64,000 bases of DNA from Echinicola jeungdonensis. Its GTDB lineage: Bacteria; Bacteroidota; Bacteroidia; Cytophagales; Cyclobacteriaceae. Numbering within the stretch: the stretch's first letter is position 1; the number at the start of each line of letters is the position of its first letter. The stretch covers positions 2,006,001-2,070,000 of the forward strand of contig NZ_JAUFQT010000001.1 in the NCBI RefSeq assembly GCF_030409905.1. Direction: 5' to 3'. Position numbers and translations under genes: made by a program. A model generated the notes under the pieces. The model worked only from the letters and a program-made list of their open reading frames with translations, had not been told where the DNA came from and ran no database searches. Shown piece after piece: positions 19,368 to 28,366 of the stretch.

Positions 19368-22300
19368 TTGCAGATCACAAAAATATCAATCAAACGGTCC
19401 ACCATTGTGGTGGTGCTGTTTACCATTCTGACATTGCTGGGCCTGTTTTCTTACAGCCAGATGTCTTATGAACTTTTGCCCAAATTCAGCCCCAATGTGG
19501 TGACGGTATCTACCCTTTACCCGGGGGCTGCACCTACTGAGGTGGAAAATTCTGTAACCCGTGAGCTGGAGGATGCCCTGGCATCGCTTGAAGGAATAGA
19601 TGTGATGAAATCCACCTCATTGGAAAGTTTTTCCATCATTACCATAGAACTGGATGATGATGTGGATGTGGATATTGCCATGCAAGATGCACAGCGGAAA
19701 ATTGATGCTGTTTTGGGGGATTTGCCGGAAGATGCGGATCCGCCGGCCTTGGGAAAATTTAGCCTGGACGATATGCCAATCATGCAAATGGGGGCTTATT
19801 CTTCCCTGACCGCAACAGAATTTTATGACCTGATGGACCAGAGGATCCAGCCAACCTTGGCCCAAATTGACGGCGTGGCCCAGGTTAATCTTTTGGGTGG
19901 CGCAGAAAGGGAAATTAAGGTCAACCTGAACCAGAATAAATTGGAAGCTTATGGGATTTCTCCCTTACAGGTCAACCAGGCCATAACTTCTGCCAACCTG
20001 GATTTCCCAACCGGAAAATTAAAAAGTGATGATGAACAGATTTTGATCCGGCTTGCGGGGAAATTCACCAGCGTGAATGAGATCGGGGAATTGGTGGTCA
20101 GCAATATGGGTGGATCTACCATAAAAGTTAATGATGTGGCTGAGGTGGTTGACTCCAATAAGGAAGAGGAAATTCTAAGTCGGCTGAATGGCAATAGCGC
20201 CATTGGGATAACCATCCAAAAACAATCGGATGCCAATGCAGTGGATGTGGCAGAAAGGGTTGATGAGGCATTGGCTGATTTGGAAGCCACTTACCAGGGA
20301 AGTGATTTGAAGTTTGAGGTCTCCCAGGATTCCTCTGACTTTACCCTGGAAGCTGCGGAAGCAGTGATTCACGATTTGATGATTGCGGTATTGTTGGTGG
20401 CTGCAATTATGCTCTTGTTCCTGCACAGTTTCCGGAATGCTTTGATTGTAATGATTGCTGTGCCTGCTTCCATTATTGCCACTTTTACCCTGATGTATCT
20501 GGCTGGATTTACCTTGAACCTGATGAGTTTATTGGCTCTTTCACTGGTGGTGGGGATCCTGGTGGATGATGCTATTGTGGTAATTGAGAACATTTACCGG
20601 CATATGGAAAAAGGGAAATCTGCCATACAAGCTTCCTATGATGGGATCCGGGAAATTGGAGGCACTGTAACCTCTATTACCCTGGTGATTGTGGTAGTGT
20701 TTGTGCCGCTTTCCATGACCGGAGGATTGATTGCAGGAATTTTAACCCAATTTAGTATTACAGTGGCCGTAGCGACCTTAATGAGTTTGTTGGTGGCCTT
20801 TACCTTGATACCCTTGTTGACCAGCCGCTTTTCTAAGCTGGAGCATATCAATCCGAAAAGTATATTTGGCCGGATTGTCAATGGCTTTGAGAAGATGTTG
20901 GACAGTGTGGTGGATTGGTTGACTGGAATCCTGAAATGGTCTTTTAATAACAAAATCGTTACACTGGTAGTTACTCTTGTGCTGTTTGTTTCTTCCTTTA
21001 TGCTGGTTAGCAATGGCTTTATCGGAAGTGAATTTGTGAGTCAGGGTGACAAAGGGGAATTTATTATGAGGTTGGAGTTGCCCAAATCTTCCACTTTGGA
21101 AGAAACCAATTTCAAAACCCGGGAAGTGGAAAACTTTATTTCCAAAATGCCTGAAGTGACCGGTTTGTTCACCACAGTGGGGCAGACCACAGGAAGCATG
21201 TCCGGAAGCCAGGCCACACCATATGCGGCAGAGATTACCGTAAAAATGGTGGATGCGGAAAAAAGGAATATGACAGCACCTGAATTTGCCAGGAAGGTAG
21301 AAATCCAACTGGAGGAAAATATAGTTGGCGCTGAATTTACTGCAGTTCCCATTGGAATTACCGGTACTGCCAATGATGCTCCCATTCAGATTGTGCTTTC
21401 AGGCCCTGACTTGGATACACTGAAAAGCTTCTCTGATAAGGTTATGGCAGAAATGGAGCAAGTCCCTGGTACCCGGAAAATAGAATCCAGCCTGGAGGAG
21501 GGAAACCCGGAAATCAGGGTGGAAGTGGACCGGGCCAAAATGGCGGACCTTGGCCTGAACATGAGTATGGTGGGCGGAACCATGCAAGTGGCTTTCAATG
21601 GCAATACTGATGCCCAATACCGGGATGGAGATTATGAATATGATATCAATGTCCGCATGGATGAGTTTGACAGAAAATCCGTCGGGGATATTGAAGCATT
21701 AGGATTTGTCAATAACAGGGGAGAGTTGATTCAATTGAAGCAATTTGCTAAGGTAATCCCTTCAGAAGGCCCTAGTGAGTTGCAGCGCCAGGACAGAATT
21801 GGTTCTGTAACTGTTAAGTCCCAGGTATCCGGTAGACCAACCGGTACGGTGGGGGCAGAAATTCAGGAGAGAATTGCCCAATTGGAAATTCCAAAAGAGG
21901 TGAGTATTTCCTATGCAGGTGATATGAAAATGCAGGAAGAAGGATTTGGAAGCCTGGGAATTGCTTTGTTGGCATCGATATTGTTGATCTACCTGATTAT
22001 GGTGGTCTTGTATGATAATTATGTTTATCCATTTGTTGTAATGTTTTCGCTGCCATTGGCGGTGATTGGGGCTCTTTTGGCCCTGGCCATGTCCAGCAGC
22101 TCGCTAAGTATTTTCAGTATTCTTGGATTAACTATGCTGATGGGACTGGTTGCAAAGAACGCCATTATGCTTGTTGACTTTACTAATCAGCTGAAAGAAG
22201 CTGGACTGGAGGTAAAAGCTGCCTTGGTCAAAGCAGTGGAAATCCGGTTTCGTCCGATCTTGATGACCACTTTGGCCATGGTATTTGGGATGTTGCCCAT

Positions 22301-22526
22301 TGCATTGGCATCAGGGGCCGGTGCGGAGTGGAAAAATGGCTTGGCCTGGGCATTGATCGGGGGGCTGATTTCCTCCATGTTCCTGACCATGGTAGTTGTG
22401 CCAGTTATATATTACCTGTTTGACCGGATCCTGGCCAGGTTTGGGAAAGACCAGAAAAAGGAAATTCATATAGAGGAAAAAGCCTTGGAGGAAGAAGAAT
22501 CCGAGGTGGCGGAGTATGTTTATTAA
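19368..22526 (+). CDS. RND-family efflux transporter (HAE-1 type)
   Basis: This is the proton-driven inner-membrane pump of the tripartite system. The 1052 residues fit the family. The start is a TTG: the next in-frame Met falls after the first membrane helix, and the N-terminus ITKISIKRSTIVVVLF is exactly where RND proteins begin. TM1 is followed by a large periplasmic loop, then TM2-6 including GILVDDAIVVIENI with the proton-relay Asp pair. The second half repeats the pattern, with GLVAKNAIMLVDF. Lack of a heavy-metal signature suggests hydrophobic or drug-like substrates, but this cannot be read with certainty. Confidence 0.93.
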   Translation: MQITKISIKRSTIVVVLFTILTLLGLFSYSQMSYELLPKFSPNVVTVSTLYPGAAPTEVENSVTRELEDALASLEGIDVMKSTSLESFSIITIELDDDVDVDIAMQDAQRKIDAVLGDLPEDADPPALGKFSLDDMPIMQMGAYSSLTATEFYDLMDQRIQPTLAQIDGVAQVNLLGGAEREIKVNLNQNKLEAYGISPLQVNQAITSANLDFPTGKLKSDDEQILIRLAGKFTSVNEIGELVVSNMGGSTIKVNDVAEVVDSNKEEEILSRLNGNSAIGITIQKQSDANAVDVAERVDEALADLEATYQGSDLKFEVSQDSSDFTLEAAEAVIHDLMIAVLLVAAIMLLFLHSFRNALIVMIAVPASIIATFTLMYLAGFTLNLMSLLALSLVVGILVDDAIVVIENIYRHMEKGKSAIQASYDGIREIGGTVTSITLVIVVVFVPLSMTGGLIAGILTQFSITVAVATLMSLLVAFTLIPLLTSRFSKLEHINPKSIFGRIVNGFEKMLDSVVDWLTGILKWSFNNKIVTLVVTLVLFVSSFMLVSNGFIGSEFVSQGDKGEFIMRLELPKSSTLEETNFKTREVENFISKMPEVTGLFTTVGQTTGSMSGSQATPYAAEITVKMVDAEKRNMTAPEFARKVEIQLEENIVGAEFTAVPIGITGTANDAPIQIVLSGPDLDTLKSFSDKVMAEMEQVPGTRKIESSLEEGNPEIRVEVDRAKMADLGLNMSMVGGTMQVAFNGNTDAQYRDGDYEYDINVRMDEFDRKSVGDIEALGFVNNRGELIQLKQFAKVIPSEGPSELQRQDRIGSVTVKSQVSGRPTGTVGAEIQERIAQLEIPKEVSISYAGDMKMQEEGFGSLGIALLASILLIYLIMVVLYDNYVYPFVVMFSLPLAVIGALLALAMSSSSLSIFSILGLTMLMGLVAKNAIMLVDFTNQLKEAGLEVKAALVKAVEIRFRPILMTTLAMVFGMLPIALASGAGAEWKNGLAWALIGGLISSMFLTMVVVPVIYYLFDRILARFGKDQKKEIHIEEKALEEEESEVAEYVY

Positions 22527-22677
22527 CTTCAGCTCGAATCTAAAAACGTCACTGCGAGGAGGAGGAACGAGGACGAAGCAGTCTCGTCTTTGAAAACGAG
22601 ATTGCTTCCTCCCCTTGGTCGTCGCAATGACGATAGCGACCCTGCTTCGGTCTTTTTTATTAGTCGAACTCAGGTTA
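22525..22677. repeat. Dispersed MITE-like repeat, best-preserved copy (family A)
   Basis: The element begins AACTTCAGCTCGAATC, then TAAAAACGTCACTGCGAGG. It has a central palindrome AGTCTCGT-CTTTGAAA-ACGAGATT, and ends CGTCGCAATGACG followed by CGGTCTTTTTTATTAG and CTCAGGTT. Its two ends are inverted repeats. It overlaps the stop codon of the RND gene. A copy with the same ends is at 10207-10410. Confidence 0.8.
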
Positions 22678-22822
22678 TTAATAATCTATAGTTGGTTGTT
22701 TTTATGGATGAGGTTTAATTGGTGCACCCGGCTATAAGGGCCAGGGTGCCCAATTAGCATCGATTCCGATATGACCAGGACAAATTGAATGGGGTTTACG
22801 TCCTGAATAAAATGTGAGAAAA

Positions 22823-23065
22823 ATGAAAACAAATTATACCAAGATAAAAACCATCATCCAGGTAATGGGGAAATATGGAGTAAAGCCACTTTCCAAGATG
22901 AAGGGGGCAGATTTTGTCCATGACCTGGGATTTGATGCCGTTTATGTGGGCGGCTTGATCTATGATGTGGAAGATGCGCTACATGTCCGGTTGGATGATG
23001 ACGAAGCCAAAAATTTACGTAATCCCCAGGAGTTGATTGGGTCAATGTTGAGGTATCAGAATTAG
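22823..23065 (+). CDS. Acyl-carrier-protein-like protein lacking the phosphopantetheine serine
   Basis: The ATG at 22823 gives 80 residues, exactly ACP size (a GTG at 22814 would add three). The four-helix pattern is clear: the helix II region DLGFDAVYVGGLIYDVEDAL lines up with the ACP motif DLGxDSLdxvel, and VRLDDDEAKNLRNPQELIGSML matches helix III and IV. The serine that carries the 4'-phosphopantetheine arm is Ala here (DA instead of DS). It cannot be loaded in the normal way, so a structural or regulatory role is inferred. It stands alone, with no fatty-acid or polyketide genes beside it. Confidence 0.7.
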   Translation: MKTNYTKIKTIIQVMGKYGVKPLSKMKGADFVHDLGFDAVYVGGLIYDVEDALHVRLDDDEAKNLRNPQELIGSMLRYQN

Positions 23066-23404
23066 TTTAGAAAAGTATCCAGTAATAGGATATTAGTAGC
23101 AAGTGGTAAATTGTAAATGCCGGAATAATGTTGACCACATAGGGTTAAAATTCTGTTTCTAAAATGAGTTATTAGAGCAGGAGGCTACAGTTTAATGGTT
23201 CCACGCCTGTGTTCGCTACGGCTTAGTAAAGAGGATGGGGCAAAGGAGAAAAGGTGACCGTTAAAAGATGCTGTTGCCTTTTTTTATTATAGTAGGGAGT
23301 AGCGAGATTTGAGTCGTCCAAGCGACGGAGTCGAATGCGGTCCCTGAGCGCCTGCCTCCCGGAGGGATGGGAGCTGAAGGGCCGCTATCGTATTATTTGT
23401 GGAG
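23066..23404. other. Intergenic spacer left of IS copy 2
   Basis: No gene was found. The part from about 23290 to 23400 is more G+C-rich than the rest and contains short palindromic words (CCTCCCGGAGG), suggesting another repeat remnant into which IS copy 2 inserted. Its family was not recognised. Confidence 0.4.
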
Positions 23405-23533
23405 TGGATTTGCAACAAAAAACTGGACAAATGATTAAGCTCTATGTTAATATAATAACGCCTGCCGCGGGCTCCTCAAATTGTCAGTGCGATATTGAAA
23501 AAAAAATCACCCTGACAATTTCGAGGTCAGTCT

Positions 23534-24355
23534 TTATACGGTAATTTTTTTGTTGGTTTTTCCGAACTGATCAGGTGATAGGTACCCAAGTGAGGAGTGT
23601 CTCCTGTTCCTATTGTACCAGATTTCAATAAATTCGAAAATTTCCTGTTTTGCTTGCATTACTGATCCGTATTTACGGTATCCTGTTTCCGATTTCAGGA
23701 TTTTGAAGAAGTTTTCAGCTACTGCATTGTCCCAGCAGTTTCCTTTTCTGCTCATGCTCTGCCTCACCTTTTCAGAATCGAGTTCATTCTTGAATTCACC
23801 GCAGGCATATTGTACGCCCCTGTCTGAATGGAAAACCAGGTCTCTGAAAAAAGGCCTGTTGATCTGTGCCATTCGCCATGCCGGTATAACTGTTGCCCCG
23901 GCATGCATGGTGGTGGACATCGACCATCCGATTATCTTACGGTCATACAGGTCCATGATCATGGTCAGGTAAAGCCATCCCTCTTCTGTCCAGATGTAGG
24001 TAATGTCCGATACCCATGATTTTGCAGGGCCATCAGGGCTGAAGTTCCTGTTAAGCAGGTTCGGACTGATTCTGAAACTGTGGTTAGATTCAGTGGTACA
24101 GACACTGAACTTCCCCGATATCACACTCCTGAGCCCATTTGCTTTCATTATCCTGGCAACCCTTGGCCTGGACACCGAAAAGCCCCTGTCCCTAAGCTCA
24201 ATGGTTATCTTCGGACTTCCATACCGGCACTTGCTTTCAGCATAGATTTTATGGATTTCCCTGGATACTTCTTCTCGCTCCTCAGCACATTTGGATGGTT
24301 TTCGGTTAAGCCAGCCATAAAAACCGCTTCTGCTTACTTTAAAAACCCTGCACAT
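23534..24355 (-). CDS. IS3-family transposase OrfB (DDE integrase), copy 2
   Basis: The 273-residue catalytic subunit is identical in sequence to the OrfB of copy 1, with the same DDE residues and an intact frame. Upstream codons stay open to the slippery site at 24436-24442 (minus strand), so an OrfAB fusion is the expected active product. Confidence 0.95.
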   Translation of the reverse strand: MCRVFKVSRSGFYGWLNRKPSKCAEEREEVSREIHKIYAESKCRYGSPKITIELRDRGFSVSRPRVARIMKANGLRSVISGKFSVCTTESNHSFRISPNLLNRNFSPDGPAKSWVSDITYIWTEEGWLYLTMIMDLYDRKIIGWSMSTTMHAGATVIPAWRMAQINRPFFRDLVFHSDRGVQYACGEFKNELDSEKVRQSMSRKGNCWDNAVAENFFKILKSETGYRKYGSVMQAKQEIFEFIEIWYNRNRRHSSLGYLSPDQFGKTNKKITV

Positions 24356-24387
24356 CTTTTCAACAGCAAACTCGTGCCTGTGAGCCC

Positions 24388-24705
24388 TTATGAACCGGAA
24401 TATTTGTTGTCCCCCTTGGAAAAGATGCTTACTGCCTTTTTTAGAATATCACGCTCCAGTTCGGCTTCTTTCAGGGCTTTTTTCAAGGCAAGGATTTCTT
24501 TCTCTTCTTCTGTTAGATGCTGTTTCCCGTTTCCGGGAAAGCTGCTGGATTCACTTGCTTTAAATTCCCTGGCCCAACGCCTGACCAGGTCTGGTCCAAT
24601 CCCAAGTTCTCTTCCAACTTCAGTACTTGTTTTTCCATTCAAATGAAGCTCTACGGCCATCGTTTTAAAGGCCTTGTCAAATGTTCTCCTTTCTCTATTA
24701 CTCAT
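24388..24705 (-). CDS. IS3-family transposase OrfA, copy 2
   Basis: The 105-residue HTH/leucine-zipper subunit is identical to that of copy 1. The -1 frameshift heptamer A-AAA-AAG lies at 24442-24436 on the minus strand. The frame is intact. Confidence 0.95.
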   Translation of the reverse strand: MSNRERRTFDKAFKTMAVELHLNGKTSTEVGRELGIGPDLVRRWAREFKASESSSFPGNGKQHLTEEEKEILALKKALKEAELERDILKKAVSIFSKGDNKYSGS

Positions 24706-24765
24706 TGTTTCAAATTTAAGAAAAGAGCTTAACTTATTGTCCAGTCAAAGGTATACACTCCAGAG

Positions 24766-25015
24766 CCCATTTAAGCCCTGTTAAAGGCGACTACAAAAAT
24801 TACCCGGGGTTCAAAACCCGGGAAATATAGCCACACCCATCTCTTGGCTTTAGCCGCCTAACAGTCACTTACTGCCAACCCTTTTTCGCTAAAGCCCCAT
24901 TCTATTAATATTTGAACAATGAGCCATTAAAAAGTCCCTTGTTCTACAGGGTTACAAATCCTGATTTATTGGGAATTTGACATTGCAAATGTCGAATAGC
25001 GGTAATAGGTAACCC
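24766..25015. repeat. Dispersed CCCGGG / GCTTTAGCCG repeat (family B), copy 1
   Basis: The copy begins near AAGCCCTGTTAAAGGCGAC, contains the palindrome ACCCGGGGTTCAAAACCCGGG, then TGGCTTTAGCCGCC, CGCTAAAGCC, a CAATGAGCCATT word, and the small hairpin GACATTGCAAATGTC. The same words in the same order occur at 27690-27925 and 27962-28165. IS copy 2 inserted at its left border. Confidence 0.75.
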
Positions 25016-25459
25016 GAGGAATGGGTTGAAATAATGAGGGCTTTTTATTAACTTCTAAAGGTGTTTCTCACTTTTCGGGAAAATATGTCCAAGAGGTGTT
25101 CTTTGAAAAAAATCGGTTGAGTATTGGGAGATTTTTAACCGGAGAGGAAGAAATGAATTCCTATTGAGTTTTAAATTTTCAAAAGTGGAAAATCAAATGT
25201 CAGGGACCTTTCATTGGATAAGATTTACCCAGTGGGCCTTATTTTTTAGATTATATCCAGATCATAAAGACCTATAAAATTATTGTTCTAAAATAAGAGC
25301 GGTATAACGGAAAACAATTCTCAAGCAATGAAATAATTTTAAAGGATTTCCTGGTGATGAATCATAATGGTAAAAAACCTGCAGGTTCAACGATTTGGGA
25401 GATAAATACTCGGAAATATCATATAGAAAAATAAGCTTACTTGAACAATGATTTGAACT
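25016..25459. repeat. Degenerate repeat (family C) and A+T-rich spacer
   Basis: Bases about 25062-25180 (TTTCTCACTTTTCGGGAAAA through GGAAGAAATGAATT) are related to 29855-29965, with scattered changes. The remaining bases up to the methyltransferase start are A+T-rich, with no gene recognised. Confidence 0.5.
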
Positions 25460-26266
25460 ATGACCCAGATAAAAGACGAATGGAATGATGGGGATTCTTA
25501 TGAATATTTTATGGGAAGATGGAGTTCGTTAATGGCCATTAAATTTTTGCGATGGCTTGATATTCCTTCCCATAAGAACTGGCTCGATATTGGTTGTGGA
25601 ACGGGTGCCTTGAGCCAGGCCATTGAAAATTATGAGAGCCCCTCAAGCTTATCAGGTATAGATACATCCATCGGATACATTGAAAAAGCGAAGCAAAGGG
25701 TTTCAATGAACCGGGATTTTAAAGTCGGTAATGTTGATGATTTGCCATTTGATGATCAAAGATTTGATGTCGTAGTATCGGGGCTTGCACTAAACTTCTT
25801 CCCTGATATAGAGAATGCTTTATTGGAAATGAAAAGAGTAACCAGGCCAGGGGGAGTTATTGCAGCTTACGTATGGGATTATGCTGAAAAAATGGAATTC
25901 TTAAGATATTTTTGGGATGCTTCCTGCCAAATTGATTCATCCTCTAAAAACCTTGACGAAGGAAAAAGATTTCCTATTTGTAATTCAGAAAATTTATCAA
26001 AAGAATTGAGAAAGGTTGGGCTAGTAGAAGTTGAAGCTTCTTTTCTTGAAATTGAAACTGTATTTAAAGATTTTGATGATTATTGGAATCCATTTTTTGG
26101 TGGACAAGGGCCTGCACCCGGTTTTTTACAGTCATTAAATAAGAACTCCCAAGATAAATTAAAAGATAAAATTCGGGAACGAATAAATTTTGAACCTGAT
26201 GGTTCAATTAGGCTAATTGGAAGGGCCATAGTAGGTAAGGGAAAAACGACTCAAAATAATGTTTAA
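25460..26266 (+). CDS. Class I SAM-dependent methyltransferase
   Basis: The 268-residue protein has the Rossmann methyltransferase fold (Methyltransf_11/UbiE-like). SAM-binding motif I is WLDIGCGTGALS at residues 41-52. The acidic end of strand 2 is SGIDTS, motif II lies near GNVDDLPFDDQRFDVVVSGLALNF, and TRPGGVIAAYVWDY is motif IV. The C-terminal half has helices that probably form the substrate pocket. It is alone, with repeats on both sides, and the substrate is unknown. It has a more A+T-rich codon choice than the PUL genes, compatible with transfer. Confidence 0.85.
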   Translation: MTQIKDEWNDGDSYEYFMGRWSSLMAIKFLRWLDIPSHKNWLDIGCGTGALSQAIENYESPSSLSGIDTSIGYIEKAKQRVSMNRDFKVGNVDDLPFDDQRFDVVVSGLALNFFPDIENALLEMKRVTRPGGVIAAYVWDYAEKMEFLRYFWDASCQIDSSSKNLDEGKRFPICNSENLSKELRKVGLVEVEASFLEIETVFKDFDDYWNPFFGGQGPAPGFLQSLNKNSQDKLKDKIRERINFEPDGSIRLIGRAIVGKGKTTQNNV

Positions 26267-26826
26267 AAATGCATTGAAATGAATGTAATACTTACCATTT
26301 CAGGAAAGTATGGATTTTGAACAAATAAAATGTTAAGTGAAATAATAAAGTATTGTACTTCCCTAAATACCGTTTACCATTTTGTTTAAAAATTCTTTTC
26401 CAATTTTTGTATAGAGAACCGTAGGCTAAAATTTTAAGGACCCTCAGCTCAGCCGTCCGGCCAATGGGTTTATTATGCAAGTCGTAGATTTTTGCGATAA
26501 TACTGCATAATATACCTCCTTTTATACTATCTATTTAATTAGTTGATGTTAAGGGTGAAATAACGTAAATTATATAATATTTATTAAAATAAATGGCAGG
26601 TAATATTATATAAAATAATACTGTGTGTTTGTATTATAGCAGGGTGGTATTGGATATTATACTCCAATTTTGGGTGTAATATAATGTTAGGATTAATCTT
26701 TAAAAAATAGAAGAGGAAACCTGATACAATTTAGTGCCTTAGCCATAATTTGGCCCTATCATTTTAGATAAGGGTAATTCCATTAACGCTTTCAGCAAAG
26801 GATTTAATCTAAAATGAGGCATCGCT
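26267..26826. other. A+T-rich intergenic spacer
   Basis: No convincing gene, RNA or repeat. A 62-codon minus-strand frame at 26292-26480 has no family features and unusual composition, so it was not called. Confidence 0.4.
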
Positions 26827-27501
26827 ATGAAAACATTACAGGCTTACTTATTTATTCCCCTCCTTCTTTTGGGGCTCATTCTAAATTTTAGCTGCAGCCA
26901 GATTGAGGGGCCTGCAATCACCCAGGAAACCCCGGTGTATGCAAGCAAACAGGCAATGCAGATGTCGAAAGATAATATTGTCACCTACCTGTTTTCATTC
27001 AACTCTGCAGGCTTCAATTTCGATTTTGGAATTTCAGAAACTGTACAAACTGGCAGTTTTAGCTATGATTCCGACAACCCGGTAAACTTCAACAATGGTC
27101 TGGGGTTCTATGTTTTCGATTTCGAATTCGTGCCCACCTTAAGTTTTGATCCCCAGAGGGATATAGGCTGGGTTCTGCAACCGATTTTCGACAATACCAC
27201 AGTAGAGGTCCCGCATGGTCAGCTAAAAATCTCCAATGATCAATGGGAGCTTTTTGACTCCGAAGGAAACTTAGTTTTTCAGATATTTGCTAATCCTGAT
27301 GACGATGGCGGATTTACAGGCCACATTTCAGAGATCGCCCTCGGGGGAGGCTTCGCGATTTTAACCTACACCCAGGTGAATGACGGTAAGGTGACGATTT
27401 GCCATAGGCCTGGAATGCAAGGGCAAAAGACCATGAAAATTCCGATTGGTGCTTTGGATGCCCACTTGCGTCACGGTGATTCGCTAGGTCAATGTCAATA
27501 A
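26827..27501 (+). CDS. Lipoprotein with C-terminal CHxPG...HxxHGDxxGxC motif
   Basis: The function is unknown. The 224-residue protein has a lipoprotein signal peptide with the lipobox NFSC (Cys23). The middle part, residues 50-185, is rich in aromatic and beta-forming residues. The last 35 residues carry VTICHRPG, then IGALDAHLRHGDSLGQC. This Cys/His pattern is a recurring short domain in bacterial surface lipoproteins and adhesin-like proteins, usually written CHxPPGN..HlaHGDxxG.C. The two Cys and several His could form a disulphide or bind a metal. It is a single gene between repeat-rich spacers. Confidence 0.75.
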   Translation: MKTLQAYLFIPLLLLGLILNFSCSQIEGPAITQETPVYASKQAMQMSKDNIVTYLFSFNSAGFNFDFGISETVQTGSFSYDSDNPVNFNNGLGFYVFDFEFVPTLSFDPQRDIGWVLQPIFDNTTVEVPHGQLKISNDQWELFDSEGNLVFQIFANPDDDGGFTGHISEIALGGGFAILTYTQVNDGKVTICHRPGMQGQKTMKIPIGALDAHLRHGDSLGQCQ

Positions 27502-27689
27502 AAGTGCCTTTGAGCTACCGAATGTTGTCCCTTAACCTTAGGGGCTAACTTCTGTGGTAGTGGACAAGAAGGCTTTGTGGTAAATTCTTGGGGGTGAAGT
27601 GTTGATATGTGGTAGTTTTGATATGGACTTTTTTTGAAACCCTCAAGCCATGATAAGGCTTTGGGTAACTTCATTCTTAGCAAGACCTA
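27502..27689. other. Spacer downstream of the lipoprotein gene
   Basis: No gene was found. A 62-codon minus-strand frame at 27495-27683 runs antisense into the lipoprotein stop and into repeat DNA, and is not supported. Confidence 0.35.
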
Positions 27690-27925
27690 GCCCCGCAAAA
27701 TATCCAGGCCAGGGGTGATTATCCCCTAGCTTAAAAATTCAACCCTACCTCCTGGCTTTACCAGCAAAAAAGTCACTACTGCCCACCCTTTTTCGCTAAA
27801 GGCTCATCCTATCAATATTTGCACAATGAGCCATTTAAGGGGAACTTGCTCTCCCTCTCCGGGATTTCAGATTTTGCTTATTAAGGATTTTACATTACAA
27901 ATGTCGAATGGCGGAGGGTATAGAG
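27690..27925. repeat. Dispersed family B repeat, copy 2 (degenerate)
   Basis: It shares the order of words with the other copies: a CCAGGCCAGGGGTG palindrome instead of CCCGGG, CCTGGCTTTACC, AGTCACTACTGCCCACC, TTTTTCGCTAAAGGC, CAATATTTGCACAATGAGCC, and CATTACAAATGTCGAATGGCGG. Confidence 0.7.
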
Positions 27926-27961
27926 CCCATAGCTTTGACAAAGGTTAGCTTTATAGAATCT

Positions 27962-28165
27962 AGTTCAAAAGCCCTGATAGGGGCGATTACTATCATAACC
28001 CGGGGTTTAAATCCTGGGTAATAAAGCTCCGCCACCTTTTGGCTTTAGCCGCATAATTCTTACTACTGCCCACTTCTTTCCGCTAAAGCCGCTTTCTGTC
28101 AATATTTGCATAATGAGCCATTTTAGGCAAACCTGCTCTCCATGATTTCAAATCCTTGTTTAAAT
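27962..28165. repeat. Dispersed family B repeat, copy 3
   Basis: This is the clearest copy. It contains AAAAGCCCTGATAGGGGCG, AACCCGGGGTTTAAATCC and TGGGTAAT, then TTGGCTTTAGCCGCAT, TACTACTGCCCAC, CCGCTAAAGCC, CAATATTTGCATAATGAGCC and ATTTCAAATCC. It lies 35 bases after copy 2 in tandem orientation. Confidence 0.75.
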
Positions 28166-28366
28166 AGCGCATTAGACTCAATTTTTATGGTCTCTTGTCG
28201 GAGACAGCGGGACAACGGTTGAAAATCTCTTTATAAAATGTTAATTTATTGCTTGATATATCCGGAAGGAAAACACCTTCCGGTTCCTGCCTATTATCGT
28301 TCCTGACCTTTGTGTTAGGTTAATGTGATATCCTGTTTTAAACCCCCAAAATAACCCTGCCTTCCC

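Larger units (their letters stand above)
23405..24762 (-). mobile_element. IS3-family insertion sequence, copy 2 (1358 bp), inverted relative to copy 1
   Basis: The boundaries are TGGATTTGCAAC on the left and GGTATACACTCCA on the right, mirroring copy 1. The length is the same, 1358 bases. The target duplication is GAG on each side (23402-23404 and 24763-24765). Both protein products are identical to copy 1, and every stretch compared by eye was identical, including the nine-base T/A run after OrfB. The two copies form an inverted pair about 11.4 kb apart. Confidence 0.95.

Noticed and set aside
22545..22633. CRISPR array or tRNA-like structure in the RND 3' region
   Set aside because: Only one copy of the palindromic unit is present there, with no regular spacers; it belongs to the dispersed family A repeat.
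26292..26480. A 62-codon minus-strand frame
   Set aside because: It has no signal, no motif and no partner gene, and lies in A+T-rich spacer.
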